DNA of 64,000 nt from Hyphobacterium sp. CCMP332 (GCA_014323545.1 CP058647.1:1590001-1654000), one strand, 5' to 3'. Numbered from the stretch's first letter, positions 17,788-28,230 are shown. The notes: generated from the letters alone by a model not told the origin. Made by a program: numbers and translations.

Positions 17788-20700
17788 ATGAGAAAAATAA
17801 TACTGCTACTAATACTTGCCATAATTACATCTAATTCCTATTCGCAAGAGTATCTCGAGCTCATGCAAAAGGAGAATGTCAACTTCTATGAAGTGCAGCG
17901 ATCAGCCGAAAAATACTTTGCCAATCGCGACAAAGGCCGTGGTTCGGGTTATAAACATTATAAACGCTGGGAATACATTCATCAAAAAGAAATCGATGAT
18001 CAGGGCTTTATAATAAAACCGGAACAGGTATGGCAGGAACAAGATCTGTTTTTAAGAAATTATCAAAACAGTCTGTCACATCAAAAGAAAGGTCCCAATA
18101 AATCACTAACGGGCAATTGGACCTCACTCGGGCCTTACGATTGGCAACGAACGAGCGGTTGGAATCCCGGAGTAGGTCGCATCGTCTGCATCGATGTAGA
18201 TGAAAATAATCAAAATTTAATATACGTGGGCTCTCCGACAGGAGGGCTTTGGAAAACCACTGATGGCGGAAATACCTGGCAGGTGCTAACCGATAGCTTT
18301 CCGGTGATGGATATCTGGTCTGTTGAAATAGACCCAACCAATTCCAATATTGTCTATATGGGGACCGCAGGAGGCGGCATTTTAAAAACCACGGACGGGG
18401 GACAAACCTGGAATCAAACAGGTTCAATTGGAGGTACTATCAGGGATATTTTAATTCATCCAACAAATAATAACATCGTATTTGCTGCCCGAACGAGTAC
18501 TTTTAGCGGGGCGGTTTACCGATCAACCAACGGCGGCAATACCTGGACACAGGTGAGTTCCGTCAATGCAGAAGATCTGCGTTTCAAACCCGGTGATCCA
18601 AATACGGTATATGCTTGTGGTAATGATTTTCAAAGATCAACAGACGGCGGATTAAATTGGACGACAATCACCAGTGGAATTACGGCTTCTGAAAGAATGA
18701 AAATGGACGTTAGTCCTGCCAACCCAAATTATGTCTATCTAATTCAAAAATCGGGAAGCATATTTGGTAGAGTTTACCGATCTACAGACAGCGGTTTGAA
18801 TTTTACTATTCGCGAGCAATACGATGGAAGTACCAACAATTATCTGGGTTATAGCTCAAACGGTACGGATACCAGAGGTCAGGCCGGTAGAGATATGGCA
18901 ATCACCGTGTCAAATACGAATGCCGAAGAAATTATTATTGCAGGTATTATTTTATTCAGATCAAGCGATGGTGGTGATAATTATACGCCTTTGACCGAAT
19001 GGTTTCTTCCCAATTCTTTGGGCTATGTCCATGCCGATGTGGAAGTATTGGATTATGTAGGTAATACGCTTTTTGTTGGATCAGATGGTGGCATTTATAA
19101 CAGCAATGATAACGGTTCAAACTTCACCGATTTGACCTCCGGACTTGGAATCCGGCAGTTTTACAGAATAGGTTGCTCTCAGCTCGATCCTAATGTAGTC
19201 AGTGGCGGCTCCCAGGATAATGGAACCAGTGTAATGCGTGGAGTCTCCAGAGATTGGGTGGATTGGCTCGGAGCCGATGGTATGGAGACCTTTGTCGATC
19301 ACAGCAATGCAAATATTCTTTATGGTACTTCCCAGTACGGCAGCATGTACAAAAGCACCAATCAGGGAAATTCAAGATCAGGAATTGCAAAACCTACAGG
19401 GGTTGGCAACGGCTCCTGGGTTACACCTTTTGAAATTGACCCTGCTGTTTCAACGACCATTTATGTAGGATTTGATCGGCTTTATAAAAATACCTCCGGT
19501 TCTGGCCCTGCAAGTAATTGGAATGCTATTTCGCCCGGAACAATTGGCTCGGGCAATATGGATGAATTGTGTCTTGCTCCTTCTGATGCAAATACAATCT
19601 ATATGTCTTATACGGATCAGCTGTACCGAACCACCGACGGAGGAAGTAATTGGTCAAATATTACGGAACCATGGTCGGGATTTATAAATTATATCTCGGT
19701 TGATCCAAATAATCCACAGAGAGTAGCTGTTGCAGTGAGTGGTGGAAACAAAATTTATATTTCTAACGATGGAGGAAATAACTGGACCAATCTGACTTTG
19801 AATTTACCCAATGTTGGCGCCAACTGTATTTTATTGGACGCCACCGCAGAAAATGGGATTTATGTGGGAATGCAATCGGGTATTTATTACAAAGATGATC
19901 TATTAAGTTCCTGGATACCTTTTTTGACTGATTTGCCCAGAGTAAGGGTTTTAGAATTGGAAATTGTAAGCTCTGTTGGTAAAATCAGGGCCGCTACCTA
20001 TGGAAGAGGCCTGTGGGAATCGGATATTTACTCCGGAAACAATGGGAATCAGGCTCCGGTTGCTGATTTTACTTCAAACACAAGTACCGCAATCGTAAGC
20101 TCACCAATAAGCTTTCTTGATAATTCCTTGGGATCTCCCAATTCATGGACCTGGTCTTTTCCGGGGGGAACACCTTCGAGTTCAGGCTTACAAAATCCTG
20201 TTGTAAGTTATGCAGCTGCAGGTACATACGACGTAAGTTTATTGGTGACAAATGCCAACGGATCTGATTCAATTTCCAAATCCGGTTTTATTACCATTAC
20301 AAATTATTGCACACCTGATCCGATAACGGGTACTTCGGATGGTGATTATATAGATGGAGTAGTGCTTGGAACCATCAATAATCAAAATACCGGGTCGAGT
20401 ACAGGGCCCTCTTACACGGATTACACCAATTTAAGTACTGATATCGCTCGCAATTCTAATCAGACGCTTAGCATCACTTCAGGTAGTTATTTCACCGATC
20501 ATTATGCCGTTTGGATTGATTTCAATCAGGACAATGACTTTGATGATCCCGGTGAAAAATTGGGAGAAGTTCAAAGCACGGTTCCGTTTGAAAGTTTAAA
20601 TATTCCGTTCACTGTTCCATTGACTGCCCAACTCGACACCACAACCATGCGCGTGCGATGTGTCTATAACGGTGTTAATATGGACCCTTGCACAGATTAC

Positions 20701-23700
20701 ACATGGGGCGAAACGGAAGATTATACGGTTGTGATTACTTCTGCAGTAGCCTGCACACCTACCTTCACGGTTGGTACAAGCGATGGAGATTTTATTGACG
20801 GTGTAGAGTTTGGAACAATGTCTAATACGGGGACAGGTAGTACCACCGGTCCGGATTTTAACGATTACGGCAGTATCAGTTGCCAGGTCAATAAATTAGA
20901 TTCGGTTTATTTAAAAATTACCAGTGGATCCTATTTCACAGATTATTACGCAGCATGGATCGATTGGAATAATAATGGCGATTACACGGACCCCGGTGAA
21001 AAAATTGGAGAATTTCAATCTTCTTCAGCATTTGAAACCGATTCATTTCTTGTAGATATCGCCATGAATGTGAATACAGGATTTTATGGAATGCGGGTTC
21101 GCTGCTCTTACAATTCACCAAACATGAGTCCTTGTACACAATATACCTGGGGTGAAACCGAAGATTATCAAATTGAAGTCCTGCCCTCCAACGATATTTG
21201 TGTATTGCCAAATTCGCCGACAGCAATTGCTGATTCTGTATGCGATTCCGGCATTATGAATCTGGCAGTACTCGGAACTGCTAATTCATTTAACTGGTAT
21301 ACGGATTTAGCAAATGATACTCTATTCAATACCGGAAATACCTATACCACGCCCTTGCTGACTAATTCCGAAACCTATTATGTTGCAGCGAGCAATGAAG
21401 AAATGGGTTTAACACAAACCACCTGGTTCAATTCCAACAATGGTTCCAGTGGAAATCTATTTGATGTTTTTTCCGCTAAAAATATTCATATTGATGGATT
21501 TAGCGTAAATCTGACCGGGACTGTCCAAAAAGAAGTGGCCGTTTATTACAAAATAGGATCTTATGAGGGTTTTGAAACCAATCCGGCGGCCTGGACATTA
21601 CTTGGCGTAGATACAGTTTTACCGGCAGGCCAGGATATTCCCACTTATGTGGATGTCGGTGGATTGGTAATTAATCAGGAGCAAACTTATGGCATACTTG
21701 TACACACCAATCAGGGTGGTATTCAATATACCAATTTAAGTTCAGACAGCACTTTAATGAACGATGATTTCGCTATTACCATGGGCAAAGGAATGGGGGG
21801 AATATTTAACCAAATTTTCAGTCCAAGGGCCTTTAACGGTATAATTCACTATACAAAATACGCCGGATGTGAATCGCAAAGAATACCTGTAATTGCAAAA
21901 GTCAATCCTAATCCCCAGGTTCAGATTTCCAATGCTGGACCTTATTGTGTTGACGAAAACTCTACCATTTTAAGTGCAAATCCTTCGGGTGGTCTTTTTA
22001 GCGGAGCGGCAAGTGCAAGTGGTGTATTTGATCCACAAAGCGCAGGTGTAGGTTTCCATGATGTTTATTATGATTATACGGATGCAAGTGGTTGTTCAAA
22101 TTCCGACACCATCAGTATTGAAGTAAAAGCTCTGCCAAATGTGACATTGAATTCCTTTAGCGCGCTTTGCGAAAATGATCCTCAAATCACATTATCAGGT
22201 GGAAATCCCACAGGTGGTATCTTTAGCGGACCTGGTGTAAGCAATGGCATTTTTGATCCTTCCGTATCTGGCAGCGGTACTTTTAATATCAATTATTCCT
22301 ATACCGATAATTTTGGTTGTTCAAATTCTGATGTTCAAAGCATTACTGTAAATTCCAAACCCTCTGTTAGCTTTATTGAAAATACGGATTTCTGTGAAGG
22401 CGATCCGGTTGCAAGTTTGAGCGGAGGAAGTCCAACGGGTGGCCAATACTTGGGAAATGGAGTTAGTGGAACTCAATTTGATCCTGTTTCTGCGGGTATC
22501 GGTAATCATTTAGTGAGCTATGCCTATCAAAATTCCAATGGCTGCTCAGATACAGTCAGTTTGAATTTCAGCGTGCATGCCAAACCAAATGTTTCACATA
22601 ACAGTGTTCAGGATTTATGCGAAGATGAAGGTGTGCTTGTTCTAAGTGGAGCTTCACCATCGGGAGGTATTTATTCAGGTCCGGCAATCACAGGCAATAA
22701 TTTTGATCCCCAGGTATCTGGAGTTGGCATATTTGGTATAACCTATTCCTATACAGATGTTAATGGATGCTTTGACAGTGTACAATTTTCGATAAGTGTC
22801 AACGCACTGCCAACAGTCAGTCTTTCCGGAATACCGAATCTTTGCGAAAGCGATAATCCAATTGTTTTATCCGGTGGCTCTCCGTTGGGAGGTCTTTATT
22901 CCGGCCCGGGAGTAAATAACGGGATACTGGACCCGGCCATAGCCGGTAGTGGAGTCATTTCGATAACTTATAATTATACCGATGCTTCGGGTTGTACTAA
23001 TTCTGCTAGTCAGAATATAAATATTACAGCAAAACCAAATGTAACTTTTAATGCAAGTACAAATTTTTGTGAAGGTGATCCTACCATAAATCTGAGTGGC
23101 GGACAGCCGGCCGGCGGTACGTATCTCGGAAATGGTGTGAGCGGATCAACATTTAGCCCTACATCAGCAGGAACCGGCACACACTTAGTTCAATACGCTT
23201 TTCAGGATATAAACGGTTGCTCCGACACGGCCAGTCTGAATTTTAATGTTTATGCTAAACCAAATCTAATCCATAGTGCCATCGCGGATGTTTGCTCGGA
23301 TGCAGTTTCGTTTGCCTTGAGTGGAGGAACGCCTTCCGGCGGCGTCTATAGTGGTGTTGGAGTCAGCTCGAATAGTTTTGATCCACAGCTGAGCGGTGTT
23401 GGCAATCACCCGATCTATTATTCATTCACCGATAATAATGGATGTACTGATTCTATTATGGTAAATGTTCAGGTCAATGCGCTGCCAACGGTAACACTTC
23501 AAAATTTCCAGGACATTTGTGAAAATGAATCAGCTCTATTACTATCAGGAGGAAATCCTTTGGGTGGAATTTACTCTGGTACAGGCGTCAATAATGGCCA
23601 GTTTGACCCTTCCCTGTCAGGCACAGGTGTATTTAATATTACATACAATTTCACAGATATTAACGGTTGCTCGAATTCAGAAACAAAATCAATCACAGTT

Positions 23701-25104
23701 AATTCGGCACCCCAGGCTGCTTTAAGTTTGAGCAATGCAATTTGTGAAAACGAAGGTCTTTTGGTATTAAATGGCGGAAGTCCTGGCGGTGGTGTGTACA
23801 GTGGCCCTGGTGTAAGCGGTAATACTTTTAATCCTAATCAGGCAGGCATAGGACTGCATACGCTTTCTTATATTTTAACAAATGCTAATTCCTGTTCAGA
23901 TACTGCTACAGCAAGTATTCAGGTCAATGCAGCACCATCAATCACACATAGCCCGGTTCAGGATCTTTGCATAAACGATAGTGCCATTACTTTAAGCGGG
24001 GCTAACCCGAGCGGTGGAACCTATTTTGGAGTTGGAATTTCAGGAAATCAGTTTGATCCTCAAATAGCAGGCATCGGAAATCATACGGTACATTATACTT
24101 ACAGTAATACGAACAATTGTTCAGATACCATTTCGCTTGGAATAAACGTGCTTAGCAGTCCTGCAGTCTCAATCAGCCCAGTACCCGATATTTGTGAGAA
24201 TGCTTCTGCACTGCAATTGAGTGCAACGCCCACAGGAGGCGTATTTTCAGGAACAGGCGTTAATGGCTCTTTATTTGACCCAGCGATTAGTGGCATCGGA
24301 TCCTTTGTAATCAGCTATTCATTTACCAATGCTGCCGGCTGTACCGGAATTGATTATGATACTATCATTGTTTATTCCAGTCCGCTCGTAACACTGGATA
24401 GTTTTAATTCTGTTTGCGAAAATGATTTGCCTTTTGCGCTGAGCGGTGGTTTTCCGGCCGGTGGGCTTTATTCCGGAAACGGTGTTACAAATGGTAATTT
24501 TAACCCTTCTATTGCCGGTGTTGGAACACATCAGATTACCTATATGTATACAGATGCGAATTTATGCGTGGCACAGGCTTTTGAAAATATTGAAGTAAGA
24601 CTGAGCCCATTGGCTAATTTTGGCTATACTGTATCGGGTCAAACAGGAAATTTCTCCGACAGCTCTCTCAATGCCAATGACTGGTTATGGAATTTTGATG
24701 ATGGAAATACTTCTACGAGCCAAAATCCCATACATACCTATGCTTCCAGTGGAAATTACAATGTCTGTCTCACTGTCAATAACAATGGCTGTTCGGATCA
24801 GTATTGTGAGCTTTTAACAATTATTACAAATCTGAATTCTTCGCTATTCGATGAAAATTTTCAATTCTTCCCTAACCCCTTCGAATCCACATTGAATTAC
24901 AAGATCAATTTGGAAAAAGCCGGTCTATTTAGATTTGACCTGTTAGATATCCGGTCTGTAATCGTTAAAAGTTTTGAACTGAATCTTGAGAAAGGTGAAA
25001 ACAGCGGACGAATCGACTTGCAGGGTTTGGGAACGGGAACTTATTTATTAAATATCAGTAATAAGGATTCTCGAAAAACAATAAAAGTTGAAAAAGTAAA
25101 ATAG
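17788..25104 (+). CDS. Giant T9SS-secreted surface protein with BNR propeller, PKD, GEVED and 12 Ig-like repeats
   Basis: 2,438 residues with signal peptide (MRKIILLLILAIITSNSYS). Domains in order: VPS10/sortilin-type BNR propeller repeats (about 110-750, motifs such as TTDGGNTWQ), a PKD domain (about 753-838), two GEVED domains (about 840-980 and 988-1132; each ends in TWGETEDY), an Ig-like segment and a jelly-roll-like segment (about 1135-1370), twelve tandem repeats of about 75 residues (1374-2272), a last PKD (about 2273-2345), and a T9SS type A tail (FFPNPFESTLNY to the C-terminal KVEKVK). It is expected to be exported by T9SS and anchored on the surface or released; adhesion is inferred from architecture. 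No protease or glycosidase site is seen. It ends 1 bp from the convergent universal stress gene. Confidence 0.88.
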   Translation: MRKIILLLILAIITSNSYSQEYLELMQKENVNFYEVQRSAEKYFANRDKGRGSGYKHYKRWEYIHQKEIDDQGFIIKPEQVWQEQDLFLRNYQNSLSHQKKGPNKSLTGNWTSLGPYDWQRTSGWNPGVGRIVCIDVDENNQNLIYVGSPTGGLWKTTDGGNTWQVLTDSFPVMDIWSVEIDPTNSNIVYMGTAGGGILKTTDGGQTWNQTGSIGGTIRDILIHPTNNNIVFAARTSTFSGAVYRSTNGGNTWTQVSSVNAEDLRFKPGDPNTVYACGNDFQRSTDGGLNWTTITSGITASERMKMDVSPANPNYVYLIQKSGSIFGRVYRSTDSGLNFTIREQYDGSTNNYLGYSSNGTDTRGQAGRDMAITVSNTNAEEIIIAGIILFRSSDGGDNYTPLTEWFLPNSLGYVHADVEVLDYVGNTLFVGSDGGIYNSNDNGSNFTDLTSGLGIRQFYRIGCSQLDPNVVSGGSQDNGTSVMRGVSRDWVDWLGADGMETFVDHSNANILYGTSQYGSMYKSTNQGNSRSGIAKPTGVGNGSWVTPFEIDPAVSTTIYVGFDRLYKNTSGSGPASNWNAISPGTIGSGNMDELCLAPSDANTIYMSYTDQLYRTTDGGSNWSNITEPWSGFINYISVDPNNPQRVAVAVSGGNKIYISNDGGNNWTNLTLNLPNVGANCILLDATAENGIYVGMQSGIYYKDDLLSSWIPFLTDLPRVRVLELEIVSSVGKIRAATYGRGLWESDIYSGNNGNQAPVADFTSNTSTAIVSSPISFLDNSLGSPNSWTWSFPGGTPSSSGLQNPVVSYAAAGTYDVSLLVTNANGSDSISKSGFITITNYCTPDPITGTSDGDYIDGVVLGTINNQNTGSSTGPSYTDYTNLSTDIARNSNQTLSITSGSYFTDHYAVWIDFNQDNDFDDPGEKLGEVQSTVPFESLNIPFTVPLTAQLDTTTMRVRCVYNGVNMDPCTDYTWGETEDYTVVITSAVACTPTFTVGTSDGDFIDGVEFGTMSNTGTGSTTGPDFNDYGSISCQVNKLDSVYLKITSGSYFTDYYAAWIDWNNNGDYTDPGEKIGEFQSSSAFETDSFLVDIAMNVNTGFYGMRVRCSYNSPNMSPCTQYTWGETEDYQIEVLPSNDICVLPNSPTAIADSVCDSGIMNLAVLGTANSFNWYTDLANDTLFNTGNTYTTPLLTNSETYYVAASNEEMGLTQTTWFNSNNGSSGNLFDVFSAKNIHIDGFSVNLTGTVQKEVAVYYKIGSYEGFETNPAAWTLLGVDTVLPAGQDIPTYVDVGGLVINQEQTYGILVHTNQGGIQYTNLSSDSTLMNDDFAITMGKGMGGIFNQIFSPRAFNGIIHYTKYAGCESQRIPVIAKVNPNPQVQISNAGPYCVDENSTILSANPSGGLFSGAASASGVFDPQSAGVGFHDVYYDYTDASGCSNSDTISIEVKALPNVTLNSFSALCENDPQITLSGGNPTGGIFSGPGVSNGIFDPSVSGSGTFNINYSYTDNFGCSNSDVQSITVNSKPSVSFIENTDFCEGDPVASLSGGSPTGGQYLGNGVSGTQFDPVSAGIGNHLVSYAYQNSNGCSDTVSLNFSVHAKPNVSHNSVQDLCEDEGVLVLSGASPSGGIYSGPAITGNNFDPQVSGVGIFGITYSYTDVNGCFDSVQFSISVNALPTVSLSGIPNLCESDNPIVLSGGSPLGGLYSGPGVNNGILDPAIAGSGVISITYNYTDASGCTNSASQNINITAKPNVTFNASTNFCEGDPTINLSGGQPAGGTYLGNGVSGSTFSPTSAGTGTHLVQYAFQDINGCSDTASLNFNVYAKPNLIHSAIADVCSDAVSFALSGGTPSGGVYSGVGVSSNSFDPQLSGVGNHPIYYSFTDNNGCTDSIMVNVQVNALPTVTLQNFQDICENESALLLSGGNPLGGIYSGTGVNNGQFDPSLSGTGVFNITYNFTDINGCSNSETKSITVNSAPQAALSLSNAICENEGLLVLNGGSPGGGVYSGPGVSGNTFNPNQAGIGLHTLSYILTNANSCSDTATASIQVNAAPSITHSPVQDLCINDSAITLSGANPSGGTYFGVGISGNQFDPQIAGIGNHTVHYTYSNTNNCSDTISLGINVLSSPAVSISPVPDICENASALQLSATPTGGVFSGTGVNGSLFDPAISGIGSFVISYSFTNAAGCTGIDYDTIIVYSSPLVTLDSFNSVCENDLPFALSGGFPAGGLYSGNGVTNGNFNPSIAGVGTHQITYMYTDANLCVAQAFENIEVRLSPLANFGYTVSGQTGNFSDSSLNANDWLWNFDDGNTSTSQNPIHTYASSGNYNVCLTVNNNGCSDQYCELLTIITNLNSSLFDENFQFFPNPFESTLNYKINLEKAGLFRFDLLDIRSVIVKSFELNLEKGENSGRIDLQGLGTGTYLLNISNKDSRKTIKVEKVK
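21907..24603 (+). repeat. Twelve tandem ~225-bp repeats (75-residue Ig-like units)
   Basis: Twelve units, each near 75 residues, share the core LCEN..LSGG.P.GG.YSG.GV..G.FDP...G.G...I.Y.YTD..GC...... Units 1, 4, 7 and 10 all have PSGG and FDPQ; units 2, 5, 8 and 11 share P(T/L)GG with VNNG/VSNG in the first three; units 3 and 6 share FCEGDP and YLGNGVSG. So the array reads as four copies of a three-unit block (about 675 bp). The Cys pair in each unit could form one disulfide. Confidence 0.85.
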
Positions 25105-25105
25105 T

Positions 25106-26020
25106 CTAGAGACGGAAAATGGCTTCAAGAAATCCCATATTGGAGCCTTTTTGTTTTACAATCAAAAATGGAATTTTAGCATTTCGATTAACGAGTTTTT
25201 CGGCCAGACTTCCCAATAAGAAGGACGCGGCATTTGTTCTTCCTTTGGATCCTACGGCAAGAACATCAACATCGTTTTTCACAGAATACTCGACAATTTC
25301 ATCCAACACATCTTTATCGTGACTGCACACATATTTAAATTCATAATCGTGTCCTTCAAGATCCAGTTTACTAATAAATTCATTCATGTCTCTTTTGGCA
25401 TGGCCCTTCATTATTTCAGCAAATTCTTCAAAGGTTTTGCCGATTTTGGAATAACCCATGGGCACATGGTAAACATGAAAGAAAACGAGTTTGGTGTTTT
25501 TACTCGCTTCGGCAAGATGAAGACATTGCTCTGCCACTAAATGCGAATGACGCGAAAAATCAACGGATAAGAGTATCTTATTAATTTCAAAATTGACTTT
25601 CTCCGGGACCAGCATTATTGAACAGGGGGCCGCTCTGGCCACTTTCCCCGGCACCAATCCCGAACCCTTCATCACAACCTTTCTTCCCAATAAAATCAAA
25701 TCCACTTCTTTGATTTTGGCCCATTTCAATACCTGTTCTTCGGGATTTCCATCTACCACTTTTAATTCTGCCTTAGCCAAATCGCCTTTCCAGCATTTAC
25801 CCAATTCCAATTTGATATCGTGTTTATAGGTATCATCCAATGGAGCGAGTAATTCAGGATGCTTGTCGAGTAATTCTTGTGGGTATTCTAATGTTTTGGC
25901 TACATGCAGGAAATAAACTTTATCGAAATCGTATAATTTGTCCATAAAGCATGCATAGCGGATAAGATTTTCATCCATTTCAGTAAAATCAAGTGCTACC
26001 AATACCTGCTTTATTTCCAT
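25106..26020 (-). CDS. Universal stress protein with two UspA domains
   Basis: 304 residues made of two UspA-like halves (1-145 and 147-304). The C-terminal half has the ATP-binding motif GxxGx9GS in AVGSKGRTNAASFLLGS; the first half has a weaker version (LGRKVVMKGSGLVPGKVA). Tandem Usp proteins bind ATP and respond to stress, but the molecular role is seldom known. The end is only 1 bp from the giant surface gene, convergent. The htpG gene is divergent 160 bp away, so the two stress genes share that region. Confidence 0.87.
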   Translation of the reverse strand: MEIKQVLVALDFTEMDENLIRYACFMDKLYDFDKVYFLHVAKTLEYPQELLDKHPELLAPLDDTYKHDIKLELGKCWKGDLAKAELKVVDGNPEEQVLKWAKIKEVDLILLGRKVVMKGSGLVPGKVARAAPCSIMLVPEKVNFEINKILLSVDFSRHSHLVAEQCLHLAEASKNTKLVFFHVYHVPMGYSKIGKTFEEFAEIMKGHAKRDMNEFISKLDLEGHDYEFKYVCSHDKDVLDEIVEYSVKNDVDVLAVGSKGRTNAASFLLGSLAEKLVNRNAKIPFLIVKQKGSNMGFLEAIFRL

Positions 26021-26108
26021 TCTGAAAATTTAAATAAAAATCAAATAATAAATAATCATCATTCAATATAAAGGATTTTTCCTTTTCACTAATTAATTAT
26101 GTCATCTT

Positions 26109-26123
26109 GTCATATACAATGAC
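26109..26123. promoter_or_regulatory. Short palindrome between usp and htpG
   Basis: GTCAT-ATACA-ATGAC is a perfect 5-bp inverted repeat with a 5-bp spacer in the divergent region between the Usp gene and htpG, 58 bp before the htpG ATG. It may be an operator; it is not the CIRCE sequence. A Bacteroidota-like box with one extra base (TACTATTTG) lies closer to htpG. Confidence 0.25.
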
Positions 26124-26180
26124 GTAAATCATCTTGGAATACTATTTGATCAGTCTTCTCAAATCTTAAATTAAAAAACT

Positions 26181-28076
26181 ATGCAGGAGAAAGGAACAAT
26201 ATCAATACACACGGAAAATATCTTTCCGATTATTAAAAAATTCCTCTATTCGGATCATGAAATATTCTTGAGAGAATTAATCTCAAATGCCGTAGATGCA
26301 ACACAAAAGATCAAACGCTTATCATCGCTCGGTGAATATACTGACGATTTGGGTGATCTGACCATCGATGTCAAGGTGGATAAAAAGAAAAAGACCATCA
26401 CCGTGATTGATCGCGGAATTGGTATGACTGCGGAAGAAATAAAAAAATACATCAATCAGATCGCTTTTTCGGGAGCAACTGAATTTGTAGAGAAGTTTAA
26501 GGATGCCGCCGATGCAAAGGAAATAATCGGAAAATTTGGTTTGGGTTTCTATTCCTCATTTATGGTGGCCAAAAAAGTCGACATCATTACTAAATCTTAT
26601 CAAAAAGATGCAGAAGCTGCCAAATGGGAATGCGAAGGAGAAACTGATTTTGAAATCTCTAAGGCAGAGAAAACAGAAAGGGGCACAGAAATCGTTCTTC
26701 ACATCGCCGATGACTCAGAGGAGTTTCTTGAAGAATCTAGAATTCAGGGCATCCTCGATAAATACTGCAAATTTCTGCCTGTCGAGATAAGATTTGGTGA
26801 AAAGGAAAATTCGGTTGAGGATGGAAAAGACAAGGATGGGAATCCTAAATACAAGACCGAAAAGGTGGATAATATTATCAATAACACTTCGCCTATTTGG
26901 ACCAAATCACCGAGTGAACTAAAAGATGAAGATTACCTGGCCTTTTACAAAGAACTGCATCCATTTTCAGAAGATCCATTATTCTGGATCCATTTAAATG
27001 TGGATTATCCCTTTAATCTTACCGGGGTTCTCTATTTCCCGAAAGTGAGCAATAACATCGAACTGGATAGAAACAAAATTCTATTATTTAGCCGTCAGGT
27101 GTTTATCACCGATGAAGTGAGGGACATCGTTCCTGAGTATTTGAGATTATTACATGGGGTGATCGACTCTCCGGATATACCTTTGAATGTTTCAAGGAGC
27201 TACTTGCAGTCGGACAGCAATGTCAAAAAGATCAATAACTATATCACCAAGAAAGTGGCCGATAAGCTTGGAGAGATCTTTAAAAACGACAGAAAATCCT
27301 TTGAAGCTAAATTCGACAATATTGATGTATTCATAAAATACGGAATGATCAGCGATGAAAAATTTTACGAGAAGGCCAAAGACTTTGCCCTGGTAAAAGA
27401 CATCGATGATAAATATCACACTTTTGATGAATACCGAAGCAAAATTGAAGGCAGTCAGAAAGACAAAAACGATACGGTCGTATGGTTATATGCTTCCGAT
27501 CTGGATAAGCAGCATACTTATATTGAATCCGCCAAGCGAAAAGGCTACGATGTGATTCAAATGGGAGGGCCTTTGGATAATCATTTTATCAATCACATTG
27601 AAATGAAAATGGATAAAACAGCTATTAAGCGAGTGGATTCCGACATCATTGACAAACTAATTGAGAAAGACGAAAAACTGGATCATGTTCTTACTGAAGA
27701 TGAGCAGAACAAAGTAAAAGACATATTCGCTAAAGTAGTTCCCAACAAGAATTACAGTGTCTCGGTGGAATCGCTTCCGGAAGGTGAATTGCCAGTGAGC
27801 ATTACCATGGCGGAATACATTCGAAGGATGAAGGACATGCAAGCCATGGGAGGTGGTGGCGGAATGGCCTTTATGGGCAATATGCCCGATAGCTATTCTG
27901 TGCAAGTCAATGGCAATCACAAACTAATTCAGAAAATCCTTAAAGCAAAGACTGAAAAAACACAGAAAAACTATGCAAAACAAGCCATGGATTTGGCTTT
28001 ACTTTCTCAGGGTTTGCTCGGCGGAAAAGACCTGAGTGAATTTGTAAAACGAAGCGTTGAGATAGCGAGTAAGTAA
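26181..28076 (+). CDS. htpG: Chaperone protein HtpG (Hsp90)
   Basis: 631 residues. The N-terminal GHKL ATPase domain shows FLRELISNAVDATQKIK, DRGIGMT and GKFGLGFYSSFMVA; the middle domain has DIPLNVSRSYLQSD; the C-terminal dimerisation domain is complete. An acidic/charged insert (KENSVEDGKDKDGNPKYKTE) lies at about 214-233. HtpG is the cytosolic bacterial Hsp90 that remodels client proteins with ATP. A hairpin terminator follows the stop. Confidence 0.97.
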   Translation: MQEKGTISIHTENIFPIIKKFLYSDHEIFLRELISNAVDATQKIKRLSSLGEYTDDLGDLTIDVKVDKKKKTITVIDRGIGMTAEEIKKYINQIAFSGATEFVEKFKDAADAKEIIGKFGLGFYSSFMVAKKVDIITKSYQKDAEAAKWECEGETDFEISKAEKTERGTEIVLHIADDSEEFLEESRIQGILDKYCKFLPVEIRFGEKENSVEDGKDKDGNPKYKTEKVDNIINNTSPIWTKSPSELKDEDYLAFYKELHPFSEDPLFWIHLNVDYPFNLTGVLYFPKVSNNIELDRNKILLFSRQVFITDEVRDIVPEYLRLLHGVIDSPDIPLNVSRSYLQSDSNVKKINNYITKKVADKLGEIFKNDRKSFEAKFDNIDVFIKYGMISDEKFYEKAKDFALVKDIDDKYHTFDEYRSKIEGSQKDKNDTVVWLYASDLDKQHTYIESAKRKGYDVIQMGGPLDNHFINHIEMKMDKTAIKRVDSDIIDKLIEKDEKLDHVLTEDEQNKVKDIFAKVVPNKNYSVSVESLPEGELPVSITMAEYIRRMKDMQAMGGGGGMAFMGNMPDSYSVQVNGNHKLIQKILKAKTEKTQKNYAKQAMDLALLSQGLLGGKDLSEFVKRSVEIASK

Positions 28077-28101
28077 ACTCCATATTTCATATAACAATAT
28101 T

Positions 28102-28129
28102 AAGGTCGGCTTTCAGTCGGCCTTTTTTT
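28102..28129 (+). terminator. Rho-independent terminator of htpG
   Basis: Stem AAGGTCGGC and GTCGGCCTT with a TTTCA loop, nine pairs including two G-U, followed by a run of T. It lies 25 bp after the htpG stop. Confidence 0.85.
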
Positions 28130-28155
28130 AATTATTTATTGGTTTAGAAACCTTC

Positions 28156-28222
28156 TCGTACGAATGAAATTTATCAAATTTAATTGACACAGTACGTATA
28201 AAATAATTTATAAGTACGTATA
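28156..28222 (+). promoter_or_regulatory. Toxin-antitoxin promoter/operator with repeated GTAC palindromes
   Basis: AGTACGTATA occurs twice, at 28191-28200 and 28213-28222, exactly 22 bp apart, so both contain the palindrome TACGTA on the same helix face. A third GTAC palindrome, TCGTACGA, is at 28156-28163. A TTGACA-like hexamer is at 28184-28189. The second copy ends 8 bp before the antitoxin ATG. RHH antitoxins usually repress their own promoter by binding such repeats; here this is inference. Confidence 0.5.
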
Positions 28223-28230
28223 TTTATGGT

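Noticed and set aside
21907-24603. CRISPR-like array from regular spacing
   Set aside because: The period is 225 bp, units are coding and diverged, and no spacers or cas genes exist.
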